Shown: positions 22,618 to 31,064 of the stretch, piece by piece
How the letters are laid out: each line of letters opens with the position of its first letter
Numbering within the stretch: the stretch's first letter is position 1
Assembly: GCF_003285015.1 (NCBI RefSeq)
Contig: NZ_QMFB01000010.1
Location: 210,024-274,023 of the forward strand
Length of the DNA: 64,000 nt
Direction of reading: 5' to 3'
Origin: Paenibacillus contaminans
GTDB taxonomy: Bacteria > Bacillota > Bacilli > Paenibacillales > NBRC-103111
The notes under the pieces: model-generated
What the model was told of the DNA's origin: nothing
Database searches by the model: none
The model's input: the letters and a program-made list of their open reading frames with translations, nothing else
Program-made: the position numbers and the translations under genes

Positions 22618-23951
22618 GGCTCAAGGATTATTTCCGGCTCGGCTGGGATCAGCTCAGGCGGCGCAAAGTCGTCACCGCGATGTGCGCGATCGGCATTGCC
22701 ATCGGCTCCTCTTCCATCATGGTCGCCCTTGCCTTCGGGGAGTCGATTTCGCATTACAGCGAGCAGCAGATGGGCTATTATCTGAAAACCGATGAAATAA
22801 CGGTGACGCCCATGCAGAGGAGCTCGGCCGACAATCCGGATAAGATTGTTCAAGAGCCGATTACGGAAGCCAAGATGGGCTTAATCCGCAGCTTTCCGAA
22901 CGTCAAAAGCGTGGCGTCGGTCAGCCATGTCGGCTCGTTTGCCTATACGGTGGACGGGAGCAAGAAGGGATACATAAACGAATTGATCGCAACCGAGCTC
23001 GATACGCTGGAAGCCTTCGGTTCGGAGTTTCAGCAGGGCAGACCCGGCGATCAGGATAACGTCATCGTGCTGGAGTACGGTGCCACCGTTAATTTGTTCG
23101 ACGAGAAGAAGCGGGAGCAGGACCGCGCCAGAACGGAAAGTGTAAACTACCGCGACAGGCAGGCGATACCGTACCCGGTTTACCAGAAAACCATTGTGCT
23201 TACGCCGAACTCGTTCAGAGGCGATTCGGAAGGGGTGCAGAAAATCGTAGAGATTCCCGTGCGCGTCATCGCGGTGCTCAAGCGTCCGGAAGGACAGCCG
23301 GACTACATGATCGAAGGGCAGAAGAAGGCATATGTTTCACCGGCGCTCGCTCAGAAAATACGCGCTGCGATGAATCCTGCAGAAGCGGTCCAATCGTCGG
23401 GGGCTTCCGGCAATCGCGAGCAGCTTAAAGTCAAGGTGGATACGACGTCGAACGTAGCGAGCGTAGATGCGCTGATTCAGAAGCTGAAGCTGCAGACGAT
23501 GACCAATCTTCATCAAAAAGAACGGATGAATTCGGAATTTGCCATCATCAGACTTGTTTTTGCCGGCGCGGGCATGTTCATCCTGTTCGTCGCCTCCATC
23601 TCGATCGTCGTTGCGATGACGATGTCCACGTATCAGCGGCGTAGGCAAATCGGCATCATGAAGGTGCTCGGCGCAAACCTGGCGCAAATCCGCAATATGT
23701 TTATCGTCGAATCGGCGCTGCTCGGGCTGCTAGGCGGCTTGTTCGGCATCATGACCTCTTATTGGGTCATATGGGGGATCAATTACATCGTGCTGCGTTT
23801 TAGCGGCTCGGATCCGGAGCTGCTCTTCATCAGCTTCTGGGTGCTTCCGGTAGGGATGTTTTTCGCCTTGCTTACAGGCGTGCTGTCCGGTATTTTTCCG
23901 GCGATCAAAGCTTCGCGTACGGATGCGTTAAGCGCGATCAAACGCGAATAA
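22614..23951 (+). CDS. ABC transporter permease (MacB/FtsX type)
   Basis: GTG 22614 overlaps the ATPase stop. The 445-aa protein has one N-terminal membrane segment (about 20-45), a large extracytoplasmic domain of about 250 residues, and three C-terminal segments (around 300-325, 360-385 and 400-425). The final ALLTGVLSGIFPAIKASR matches the FtsX/MacB family. Together with the ATPase and the adaptor gene downstream it forms a tripartite exporter like B. subtilis YknYZ-YknX, which protects against toxic peptides. The cargo here is unknown. Confidence 0.9.
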   Translation: MRLKDYFRLGWDQLRRRKVVTAMCAIGIAIGSSSIMVALAFGESISHYSEQQMGYYLKTDEITVTPMQRSSADNPDKIVQEPITEAKMGLIRSFPNVKSVASVSHVGSFAYTVDGSKKGYINELIATELDTLEAFGSEFQQGRPGDQDNVIVLEYGATVNLFDEKKREQDRARTESVNYRDRQAIPYPVYQKTIVLTPNSFRGDSEGVQKIVEIPVRVIAVLKRPEGQPDYMIEGQKKAYVSPALAQKIRAAMNPAEAVQSSGASGNREQLKVKVDTTSNVASVDALIQKLKLQTMTNLHQKERMNSEFAIIRLVFAGAGMFILFVASISIVVAMTMSTYQRRRQIGIMKVLGANLAQIRNMFIVESALLGLLGGLFGIMTSYWVIWGINYIVLRFSGSDPELLFISFWVLPVGMFFALLTGVLSGIFPAIKASRTDALSAIKRE

Positions 23952-24035
23952 CCTTATAGCTCGTATGCAAAAATCGGCCAGGTGTCCTTTTGAACAGCTT
24001 CTTATAACTTTTACGAAAATCGGGAGTGAACGTGC

Positions 24036-25130
24036 ATGTCTAAGAAGAAATGGTGGATTCCGATTTCGCTCGGCGTAGTGGCGATCGGTATTTCCGTCGG
24101 ATTATACACATTAAGCCAATCTTCCGGCGGCCCAAAAACGCCTGCAGGAAGCAGCATCGTGTCCGCGCTGCAATTCAAAGCGGCGAAGGAAGATATAAGC
24201 AAATCGATCGAAGTAAAAGGAAAATCCTCGTATTTGAACGAAACGGTCATCTATCCGCCGTTCGACGGATCGGTCAAAAAATGGCATGTCGCAGAAGGCG
24301 GTCAAGTGAAGAAAGGGGATCTGTTGTTCGAGCTCGACGATTCCTCGCTGAAGTCGGACATCGAGCTGCAGCAGGCGAGCATGCGCAAGCAGGAGCTTGA
24401 GATGAAGCTGAAGGAGGCGCAGGATGCGATCCAGGCGAACGATCCGCAGACGAACGCTGCGGATTCCCCCGGCGCGGAGTCGCTGAAGCGTTACGGGCAG
24501 GAGGAGCTGCGAAAGCTGCAGGACGAGCTTGACGCCATTACGCGAAAGACGGCATTAAAGCAGCTTGAGGAGAAAAAAGAAAAGGTCGCTAAAGCGGCGC
24601 TGCCTGCTCCGGTCGACGGGATTTTCCTTTTTGCCGACAAGAAGGAGCCTCCGAAGCTTGAAGAGAAGACGGCGATCGGCAAAATCGTCGATTTGACGAA
24701 GCTGCAATTGACGACCACGGTAAGCGAGTACGAGGTGTATCAGATCAAGTCGGGGATGGACGTAGAGGTCAGGGCCGATGCGATGCCGGAGCTGAAGCTT
24801 GCCGGGAAGGTGGAACGCATCTCGAAATTCGCCAAAGCCGGCACCGATCAAGGCGCCGCCGCCGCGCAATTCGAAGTCGTCGTCTCGCTCGAGCCGAACG
24901 ATAAGCTGATTGCCGGACTCAGCTTGACTGGCAAAATTACCGCAGAGCAAAAGCAGGGCGCGCTCGTTATTCCCACGATCGCCGTTCAGCGGGACAAGGA
25001 GGAGGCGTTCGTATACGTGCTCGGCGCCCAAGGGCCGGAGCGAAAAACGATTACGATCGGTATGGAGACGGCGGACAAAACGGAAGTGACAGGCGGTTTG
25101 AACGAAGGCGATACGGTGGTGCTGCAATAA
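24036..25130 (+). CDS. HlyD/MacA-type periplasmic-adaptor-like protein
   Basis: The 364-aa protein has one N-terminal membrane anchor (WWIPISLGVVAIGISVGLY), a lipoyl-like half (PPFDGSVKKWHVAEGGQVKKGDLLFELDD), and a Lys/Glu-rich coiled-coil hairpin at about 110-190. The second lipoyl half (PAPVDGIFLF) and beta-barrel plus membrane-proximal domains follow. In Gram-positive bacteria such proteins (YknX) associate with the MacB-like ABC permease. The gene follows the permease by 84 bp, so order is ATPase-permease-adaptor, whereas yknXYZ places the adaptor first. Confidence 0.88.
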   Translation: MSKKKWWIPISLGVVAIGISVGLYTLSQSSGGPKTPAGSSIVSALQFKAAKEDISKSIEVKGKSSYLNETVIYPPFDGSVKKWHVAEGGQVKKGDLLFELDDSSLKSDIELQQASMRKQELEMKLKEAQDAIQANDPQTNAADSPGAESLKRYGQEELRKLQDELDAITRKTALKQLEEKKEKVAKAALPAPVDGIFLFADKKEPPKLEEKTAIGKIVDLTKLQLTTTVSEYEVYQIKSGMDVEVRADAMPELKLAGKVERISKFAKAGTDQGAAAAQFEVVVSLEPNDKLIAGLSLTGKITAEQKQGALVIPTIAVQRDKEEAFVYVLGAQGPERKTITIGMETADKTEVTGGLNEGDTVVLQ

Positions 25131-25256
25131 TCGGCGTTTATCGCTAAGCTGACCCAGCCTGACTTGCAAGGTGTTTTTCAGGATGAGCTTCGTAGAATCG
25201 GATCGGGGAGGGCAATCCGGAAGTCGGATAACGAATGAACAAGTTTTCATAGCATT

Positions 25257-25303
25257 GAAAAACCTCTATTTCTGCATAACCTGCCGGAAATGGAGGTTTT
25301 TTT
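25257..25303 (+). terminator. Terminator after the ABC efflux operon
   Basis: AACCTCTATTTC (25261-25272) pairs with GGAAATGGAGGTT-side bases over about 12 positions, followed by seven T. Confidence 0.85.
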
Positions 25304-25414
25304 GCGAAGTCCTGCATCATTTCGTCTCTTGTGCCGCCGGTCAGGGGACAGCCGCAACTTTATGAGGTATTTCAGCGTCATATGGATTGGAATAAATTTG
25401 AAGGAGGCGATTGC

Positions 25415-26680
25415 TTGAGAAGATGGGGAATAGCCGTTTTTTTGTTTGCTTGCATAGCTATGCTGTCTTTAGGCTGCCTGACGCCGTCCGCTTATGCCTG
25501 TTCCCGCGGACCGACTTCAATCGAGGAAGATTTTTTGGAGGCTCAAGCGATTTTCACGGCAAAGGTTTCGAAGGTAGAAGCGGTATACCCGTTCCAGAAA
25601 GCGGCTGCAGTTGAAGCTGCGGAGACGTATAAAGGCCAGGCGCCGTCGCTAGTCGTGACGAACGACGATCCGGATCGCTGCGAGGCAAGCGTCGAAGAAG
25701 GGAAAACATACTTGTTTTATTCACACGGTGTGGAGCTTCCCTATGTCAGCGTTTTCGACACGCATTTGCTCGGATCGGAGCGCGCGGAGGAGCTGATTCG
25801 CCTGCTGAAGCAAAGAATCGAACCGATCGAACCGAAGCCTCCGGGCGAAGCGCGTTTATCGGCATATTCCAAAGGAGAAATACGGATGTTTCTCGGGCGG
25901 CACGACAGAGGGCGGCCGGCCGAAGCGTTCATCGCAAACGATTCCGTTTACGTGCCTTTATCTTTCCTTAGCGAAAATCTGCCGTATTCGGCTGTGTGGG
26001 ACCCGATTGCGAAAGAAGTATCCGTCGGATGGACGAATCGGATGGAGCTCGAGGAGCCGGAAGAGGATGGAAGCGGTCCGGCGGCTAAAGACGAACCGCA
26101 AGCGATAGACATCCGGTACGACAATATTCGTGTGAAGGTGAAGGATCAAACGGGCAAAGCTTCCTTCTTGGACGGCGCCCCCGAGCCGTTTTTCATCGGA
26201 GAGAAGCTTTATGTGCCGCTGCGAGCCGTCGCCGAGAAGCTTGGGCTTGAGGTGGAATGGGTCGGAAATACTTCATCCGTTATTCTTCATTATCCTTTTG
26301 ACGATAGGACGGGGTCAGGTGTTTTGGGCATGCGTTATATAGTCAATGTGGGACTGGAGGGCAAGCTCGAGGTGGATCGGCTGACGAAGGACGAGATCGT
26401 TTACCGGGCCTACAACGGGCATTTGGAGGAAGGAGCCGAGGTGAAGCCGGTTGCGGTTCCTTTCGCGGAAATGCTGAAAATGGAGGCCGGATACCGCCAA
26501 TATACCGCCCAATTTTATTTGGAGACAGGCAACAAAGAAATCAAGCTTCTGATGTCGCAGGAAGCGGTGAAAAAGCTGGAAAACGATGCAGGCTTCCGCG
26601 ACAAAGTCGGCGCGAAATTAGGAAAGCCGCTTGACGGTCTGCCTGCCGCCAGAGTTCTTCACGTCGACGATTTCGAGTGA
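25415..26680 (+). CDS. Secreted protein: TIMP/netrin-like domain plus copper-amine-oxidase-type stalk domains
   Basis: TTG 25415 is preceded by AAGGAGGCG. The 421-aa product has a signal peptide (AVFLFACIAMLSLGC...SAYA) with the mature protein likely beginning CSRGP; an alternative lipobox LSLGC would make it a lipoprotein. Residues ~30-140 resemble a TIMP/NTR module: N-terminal Cys, AQAIFTAKV, later DRCEASVEEGKTYLFY. Two stalk-type segments with the repeated pattern V-Y-V-P-L-x-F-L/A follow (VYVPLSFLSENL around 200; LYVPLRAVAEKLGLEVEW around 275), as in copper amine oxidase N-domain proteins of Paenibacillus. The rest is unrecognised. Probably an extracellular surface or wall protein of unknown function. 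Confidence 0.78.
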   Translation: MRRWGIAVFLFACIAMLSLGCLTPSAYACSRGPTSIEEDFLEAQAIFTAKVSKVEAVYPFQKAAAVEAAETYKGQAPSLVVTNDDPDRCEASVEEGKTYLFYSHGVELPYVSVFDTHLLGSERAEELIRLLKQRIEPIEPKPPGEARLSAYSKGEIRMFLGRHDRGRPAEAFIANDSVYVPLSFLSENLPYSAVWDPIAKEVSVGWTNRMELEEPEEDGSGPAAKDEPQAIDIRYDNIRVKVKDQTGKASFLDGAPEPFFIGEKLYVPLRAVAEKLGLEVEWVGNTSSVILHYPFDDRTGSGVLGMRYIVNVGLEGKLEVDRLTKDEIVYRAYNGHLEEGAEVKPVAVPFAEMLKMEAGYRQYTAQFYLETGNKEIKLLMSQEAVKKLENDAGFRDKVGAKLGKPLDGLPAARVLHVDDFE

Positions 26681-26692
26681 AGCCGTAAGGTT

Positions 26693-26735
26693 AGCTCCCG
26701 AATGCGCTGCCCCGCAGCGGTTTGGGGGCTTTTTT
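26693..26735 (+). terminator. Terminator after the TIMP-like/stalk gene
   Basis: AGCTCCCGAA pairs with TTTGGGGGCT, stacking on an inner CGCTGC-CCC-GCAGCG hairpin; TTTTTT follows. Confidence 0.85.
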
Positions 26736-26948
26736 GCGTTTCCGGAAAGCTTGCGCTGCCGCGCTTGCGATTTTCACCCCGTTTTTCATTTGACGAAGTG
26801 GGATATTTTGCTGCTTGTCTGAATACATTTACCCTAGTACAGGTTGTACGAGCAATTGGCCGCTAGCATCAGGGCACCGCGAAAAGTTCCGTATGCATAC
26901 GGGGCGGAAGTCGCTTTTCGGGGCAATCATGGAGGAGGGAAAACGGGG

Positions 26949-29732
26949 ATGAGTCAGAAGAAGTGGTACCAGATGACCGACGAGGAGACGCTGCAGGCGA
27001 CGCAGACCGACCCTGCGGAAGGCTTGTCTTGGAATGAAGCGTCAAGACGAAGGATGGAACATGGCGGGAACGAGCTGGCGGAGGGTAAGGCCGTCTCCCC
27101 TATTACATTGTTTCTAAACCAATTCAAAGATTTTATGGTGCTCGTGCTCATGGGCGCGACGCTTATTTCCGGCTTGCTCGGCGAATATCTGGATGCGATT
27201 ACGATCGTAGCGATAATCGTGATGAACGGCGTACTCGGCTTTTTCCAGGAGTTTCGCGCGGAACGGTCGCTTCGGGCGCTGAAGGAGCTGTCCGCTCCAT
27301 CGGCCAAGGTTATTCGCGAAGGCGTGCTTGCCCAGGTGCCGGCGCGCGAGCTGGTGGCGGGCGATATCGTCCTCTTGGAAAGCGGCGACCGGATCCCCGC
27401 CGATATACGCTGGCTGGAGACCAACGGTCTTTATGCGGAGGAATCCGCCCTGACCGGGGAATCGCTGCCTGTCGGCAAGCACACGGCACCGCTGGCGGGA
27501 GAAGAGGTGCCGCTTGGCGACCAGCGCAATCTCGGCTTTATGGGGACGATGGTAACGCGCGGCACGGCAAGAGGAATCGTTGTCCGGACAGGCATGGCGA
27601 CCGAAATGGGGAAAATCGCCGATCTGATCCAAGGCACGGAGGAAATGGAAACGCCGCTGCAGCACAGGCTGGAGCAGCTCGGCAAAATATTGATTATGGT
27701 TGCGATTGGGTTGACGGTCATGGTCGTCGTAGCGGGCATTATGCATGGACAGCCGATGTACGGCATGTTCCTCGCCGGCGTCAGTTTGGCGGTAGCCGCC
27801 ATACCGGAAGGACTGCCGGCTATCGTTACGATCGCGCTTTCCCTCGGCGTGCAGCGGATGATCAAACGAAAGGCGATCGTACGGAAGCTTCCTTCCGTCG
27901 AAACGCTCGGCTGCGCATCGGTGATTTGCTCGGACAAAACCGGGACGCTTACGCAAAATAAAATGACCATTACGCACTTATGGCTGGGCGGGAACGCCTT
28001 GGAGGTTACCGGAGACGGCTATGAGCCCCATGGCGATATCATGTGCCAGGGCAGGGTCGTTGATATGCGCAAGGATCAAATGCTGCGCAGGCTGCTTCAG
28101 GTTTCCGTGCTGTGCAACAATGCGGTGCTCGATCAGGAGCAGCCGGACGTCAAACGGAAGAAGGGCAAGGAGGAAGCGAAGCCGCTTTGGACGATCAAAG
28201 GCGATCCGACGGAAGGGGCGCTCGTCGTACTGGGGGCGAAGGCCGGCATTACGCAGCAAAATTTATCGGGCTCTTACCGGCGCGTAACCGAGCTTCCGTT
28301 CGATTCGGAGCGGAAGCGCATGTCGGTCGTCGTCGAGCATCAGGGCGGCGCGCTTGTTTGCACGAAGGGCGCGCCGGATATGCTGCTTTCCAGATGCGGT
28401 TACATTCTGTGGGAAGAAAAGGTTATTCCATTCACGAACACGCTGCGGCAAAAAGTTCTTGCTGCCAATGATGCAATGGCCGGCTCGGCGCTGCGCGTCC
28501 TCGCGCTGGCATACCGGGAGCTGAAGCCGTCCGAGCGCAATTCGGATGACGAGGAAGCACTCGAATCGAATCTCGTATTCGTCGGGCTGACAGGCATGAT
28601 CGATCCGCCGCGGCCGGAGGTTCGCGACGCCATCGTAAGATGCAAAAAAGCCGGCATTCGCACCGTTATGATTACAGGCGACCATCAGGCAACCGCCGAA
28701 GCGATTGCCAGGCAGCTCGGCATGCTGCCTGCGAACGGACTCGTGATGAACGGGCAGCAGCTTGCGGCGATAAGCGACGAACAGCTGGACGCCAGAATCG
28801 AGGAAGTCAGCGTTTATGCCCGGGTTGCGCCGGAGCACAAGCTGCGAATCGTAAAATCGCTGCAGCGCAAAGGCCACGTCGTGGCGATGACCGGAGACGG
28901 CGTGAACGATGCGCCGGCGATCAAAGCCGCCGATATCGGCATCTCGATGGGAATTACCGGCACGGACGTTTCGAAGGAAGCTTCGGCATTGATACTGAGC
29001 GACGACAATTTTGCGACGATCGTGGCCGCCATCGAAGAAGGGCGCGGCATTTACGAAAATATTCGAAAATTTATCCGTTATTTGCTCGCTTCCAACGTAG
29101 GTGAAATATTGACGATGTTTTTCGCGATGATGGCCGGACTGCCGCTTCCGCTTCTGCCGATCCAAATTTTATGGGTCAATCTCGTTACCGACGGGCTGCC
29201 CGCCATGGCGCTCGGGGTCGACCAGGCGGAGAAAGACTTGATGCAGCATAAGCCTCGTTCGGCGAAAGAAAACATTTTTGCACGCCGTCTCGGGTGGAAG
29301 ATTATAAGCAGAGGCATATTGATCGGCTTATGTACGCTCGGCGCTTTCTGGATTACGCTGCAGCAGGATCCGGGAACCGGCGGCGACGCTTTGGCCAGGG
29401 CGCAGACCGTGGCGTTCGCAACGCTTGTCATGGCGCAGCTGATCCACGTATTCGACTGCCGCAGCTCGCGCTCGATTTTCCACCGCAACCCGCTGCAAAA
29501 CAAATATTTGGTGCTGGCTGTCGTTTCATCGGTGGTGCTCCTGCTTGCCGTTCTTTACATCGACCAGCTTCAGCCTATATTCAAAACGGTCGACCTGTAC
29601 GGGAAGGATTGGCTGCTCGTGCTTGTAGCAGGCGGCATCCCTACCTTCTTGATGGGAATCGGCAGCGTGCTCCAGAAGCCTTCCAAGAAGAAACGGATCA
29701 CTTACGGAGGAACGCGCACCCTTGCGAAGTAA
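26949..29732 (+). CDS. yloB: Ca2+-transporting P-type ATPase (P2A, YloB type)
   Basis: ATG 26949 has GGAGGAGGG nearby; the frame extends further up to 26844 without family similarity. The 927-aa P2A ATPase contains the Ca-site helix AIPEGLPAIV, phosphorylation motif CSDKTGTLTQNKMT, KGAPD in the nucleotide domain, MITGDHQATAEAIA, and the hinge TGDGVNDAPAIK. About ten membrane spans are present, including the NLVTDGLPAMALG segment. B. subtilis YloB is a sporulation-linked Ca2+ pump. It is the first gene of the ylo-like block in this window. Confidence 0.93.
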   Translation: MSQKKWYQMTDEETLQATQTDPAEGLSWNEASRRRMEHGGNELAEGKAVSPITLFLNQFKDFMVLVLMGATLISGLLGEYLDAITIVAIIVMNGVLGFFQEFRAERSLRALKELSAPSAKVIREGVLAQVPARELVAGDIVLLESGDRIPADIRWLETNGLYAEESALTGESLPVGKHTAPLAGEEVPLGDQRNLGFMGTMVTRGTARGIVVRTGMATEMGKIADLIQGTEEMETPLQHRLEQLGKILIMVAIGLTVMVVVAGIMHGQPMYGMFLAGVSLAVAAIPEGLPAIVTIALSLGVQRMIKRKAIVRKLPSVETLGCASVICSDKTGTLTQNKMTITHLWLGGNALEVTGDGYEPHGDIMCQGRVVDMRKDQMLRRLLQVSVLCNNAVLDQEQPDVKRKKGKEEAKPLWTIKGDPTEGALVVLGAKAGITQQNLSGSYRRVTELPFDSERKRMSVVVEHQGGALVCTKGAPDMLLSRCGYILWEEKVIPFTNTLRQKVLAANDAMAGSALRVLALAYRELKPSERNSDDEEALESNLVFVGLTGMIDPPRPEVRDAIVRCKKAGIRTVMITGDHQATAEAIARQLGMLPANGLVMNGQQLAAISDEQLDARIEEVSVYARVAPEHKLRIVKSLQRKGHVVAMTGDGVNDAPAIKAADIGISMGITGTDVSKEASALILSDDNFATIVAAIEEGRGIYENIRKFIRYLLASNVGEILTMFFAMMAGLPLPLLPIQILWVNLVTDGLPAMALGVDQAEKDLMQHKPRSAKENIFARRLGWKIISRGILIGLCTLGAFWITLQQDPGTGGDALARAQTVAFATLVMAQLIHVFDCRSSRSIFHRNPLQNKYLVLAVVSSVVLLLAVLYIDQLQPIFKTVDLYGKDWLLVLVAGGIPTFLMGIGSVLQKPSKKKRITYGGTRTLAK

Positions 29733-29767
29733 ATCTCAATCGCAGCTTATCCTTCTGTCATGGTAAG

Positions 29768-29806
29768 CAATCGCCGCTTGCAGCCACGCTGCTGGCGGCG
29801 GTTTTG
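29768..29806 (+). terminator. Terminator after the Ca2+ ATPase gene
   Basis: CAATCGCCGC pairs with GCGGCGGTTTTG around an inner CAGC-CAC-GCTG hairpin. Confidence 0.7.
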
Positions 29807-29828
29807 CGTTCATGCGAACCTGCCGATG

Positions 29829-29837
29829 TGGTATAAT
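29829..29837 (+). promoter_or_regulatory. Extended -10 (TGGTATAAT) upstream of dapF
   Basis: Perfect TATAAT at 29832-29837 with TG one base before; no good -35. A transcript from here would run through repeat R3 into dapF, about 390 bp later. Apart from this, the terminator and R3, the 494-bp gap shows nothing else. Confidence 0.4.
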
Positions 29838-29954
29838 GGAAGAAGACGGACGCGGCATGGAACGGCCATAAGGAGCGGGCGGAACAGAAACGACGCTTGA
29901 TAGCGGACGGATGGGCGTGAGTTTTCTTGGTTGATCAGAACGTATATCATGAAA

Positions 29955-30049
29955 GCAGCTCTAAACCTCGGTAAACACGCCACTCCTAGCTATGCTTACG
30001 AAGTCGCTTTCTTCGAAAGCGTTTAGGACGGCGAAGCCGTTTATCCTTG
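29955..30049 (+). repeat. Dispersed intergenic repeat, copy R3
   Basis: It starts GCAGCTCTAAACCTCG like R2 and shares the whole 3' box ending GCCGTTTATCCTTG with it. It lies between yloB and dapF. Confidence 0.9.
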
Positions 30050-30226
30050 AAAACGATTGAAAATATAATAGCGAAAGACTACTCTAGCATTAAAATTTGA
30101 GGTATGATAATGGCTAATCAAACGTGAGGGACGGTTAGCCCGTATTTGCGTACGATTGCTATGCCGGCATGGTTCGGCGGGCGATTGCATAATCGATAGA
30201 TAGATCATAGTCGGGAGTGGAGAACG

Positions 30227-31063
30227 ATGGATTTTACGAAAATGCATGGATTAGGCAACGACTTTATCGTAGTAGTGGGAGAGCCGAAGCTTCCGGATAA
30301 CGCCGCCGCTCTTGCAATAGAGCTATGCAACCGGTTTTTCGGAATCGGCGCGGACGGGCTCGTTTATATTTTGCCTTCCGAGAAGGCGGACTTTATGATG
30401 CGCATTATGAACTCGGACGGGTCGGAGGCGGAGCAATGCGGCAATGCGATTCGCTGCGTCTCGAAATACGTCTACGATCACGGCATGACGGATAAGGAAG
30501 AAATTACGATCGAAACGATCGGCGCAGGCGTGCAAAAAGTGCAGCTTAGCGTGCAGGACGGCAAAGTGGCGACGGTTCGCGTCGACATGGGGCAGCCGAT
30601 TCTTAAAGGCACGCAAGTGCCGACGACGATCGACCAGGACGTCGTGCTTGGCCATCCGATCGAGGTGGACGGACGCGAGTTCAGGTTTACGGCGGTGTCG
30701 ATGGGCAATCCGCATTGCGTCATTTATGTGGATGACGCCGTCAGCTTCGATTTGCAGGCATGGGGGCCGAAGCTGGAAACCCATCCGCTGTTTCCGCGCA
30801 AGATCAACGTCGAGTTCGTAACCGTGAAGTCGCGCGATTACGCCGATATGCGTGTTTGGGAGCGAGGCGCCGGACCGACGCTGGCATGCGGCACCGGAGC
30901 TTGCGCCACGCTGGTTTCCTCCGTTCTGAACGGTTTGACCGACCGCAAGGCAACCGTATCGCTGAAAGGCGGAGATCTATATATCGAATGGAACGAGGAA
31001 GACAATCACGTTTATATGACCGGTCCGGCGCAGGAAGTATTCCATGGAACGGTAGGGTTGTAA
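30227..31063 (+). CDS. dapF: Diaminopimelate epimerase
   Basis: The 278-aa protein converts LL- to meso-diaminopimelate for peptidoglycan and lysine. It has the N-terminal FTKMHGLGNDF, the first catalytic cysteine in EQCGNAIRC (most family members have GNGxRC) and the second in ACGTGACA near residue 221, plus MGNPHCVIYV. The start ATG follows GGGAGTGGAG. It is separated by one base from the next gene, so the two are transcribed together. It is not part of the usual Bacillus yloB-yloC neighbourhood, so this pair looks inserted there. Confidence 0.95.
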   Translation: MDFTKMHGLGNDFIVVVGEPKLPDNAAALAIELCNRFFGIGADGLVYILPSEKADFMMRIMNSDGSEAEQCGNAIRCVSKYVYDHGMTDKEEITIETIGAGVQKVQLSVQDGKVATVRVDMGQPILKGTQVPTTIDQDVVLGHPIEVDGREFRFTAVSMGNPHCVIYVDDAVSFDLQAWGPKLETHPLFPRKINVEFVTVKSRDYADMRVWERGAGPTLACGTGACATLVSSVLNGLTDRKATVSLKGGDLYIEWNEEDNHVYMTGPAQEVFHGTVGL

Positions 31064-31064
31064 C

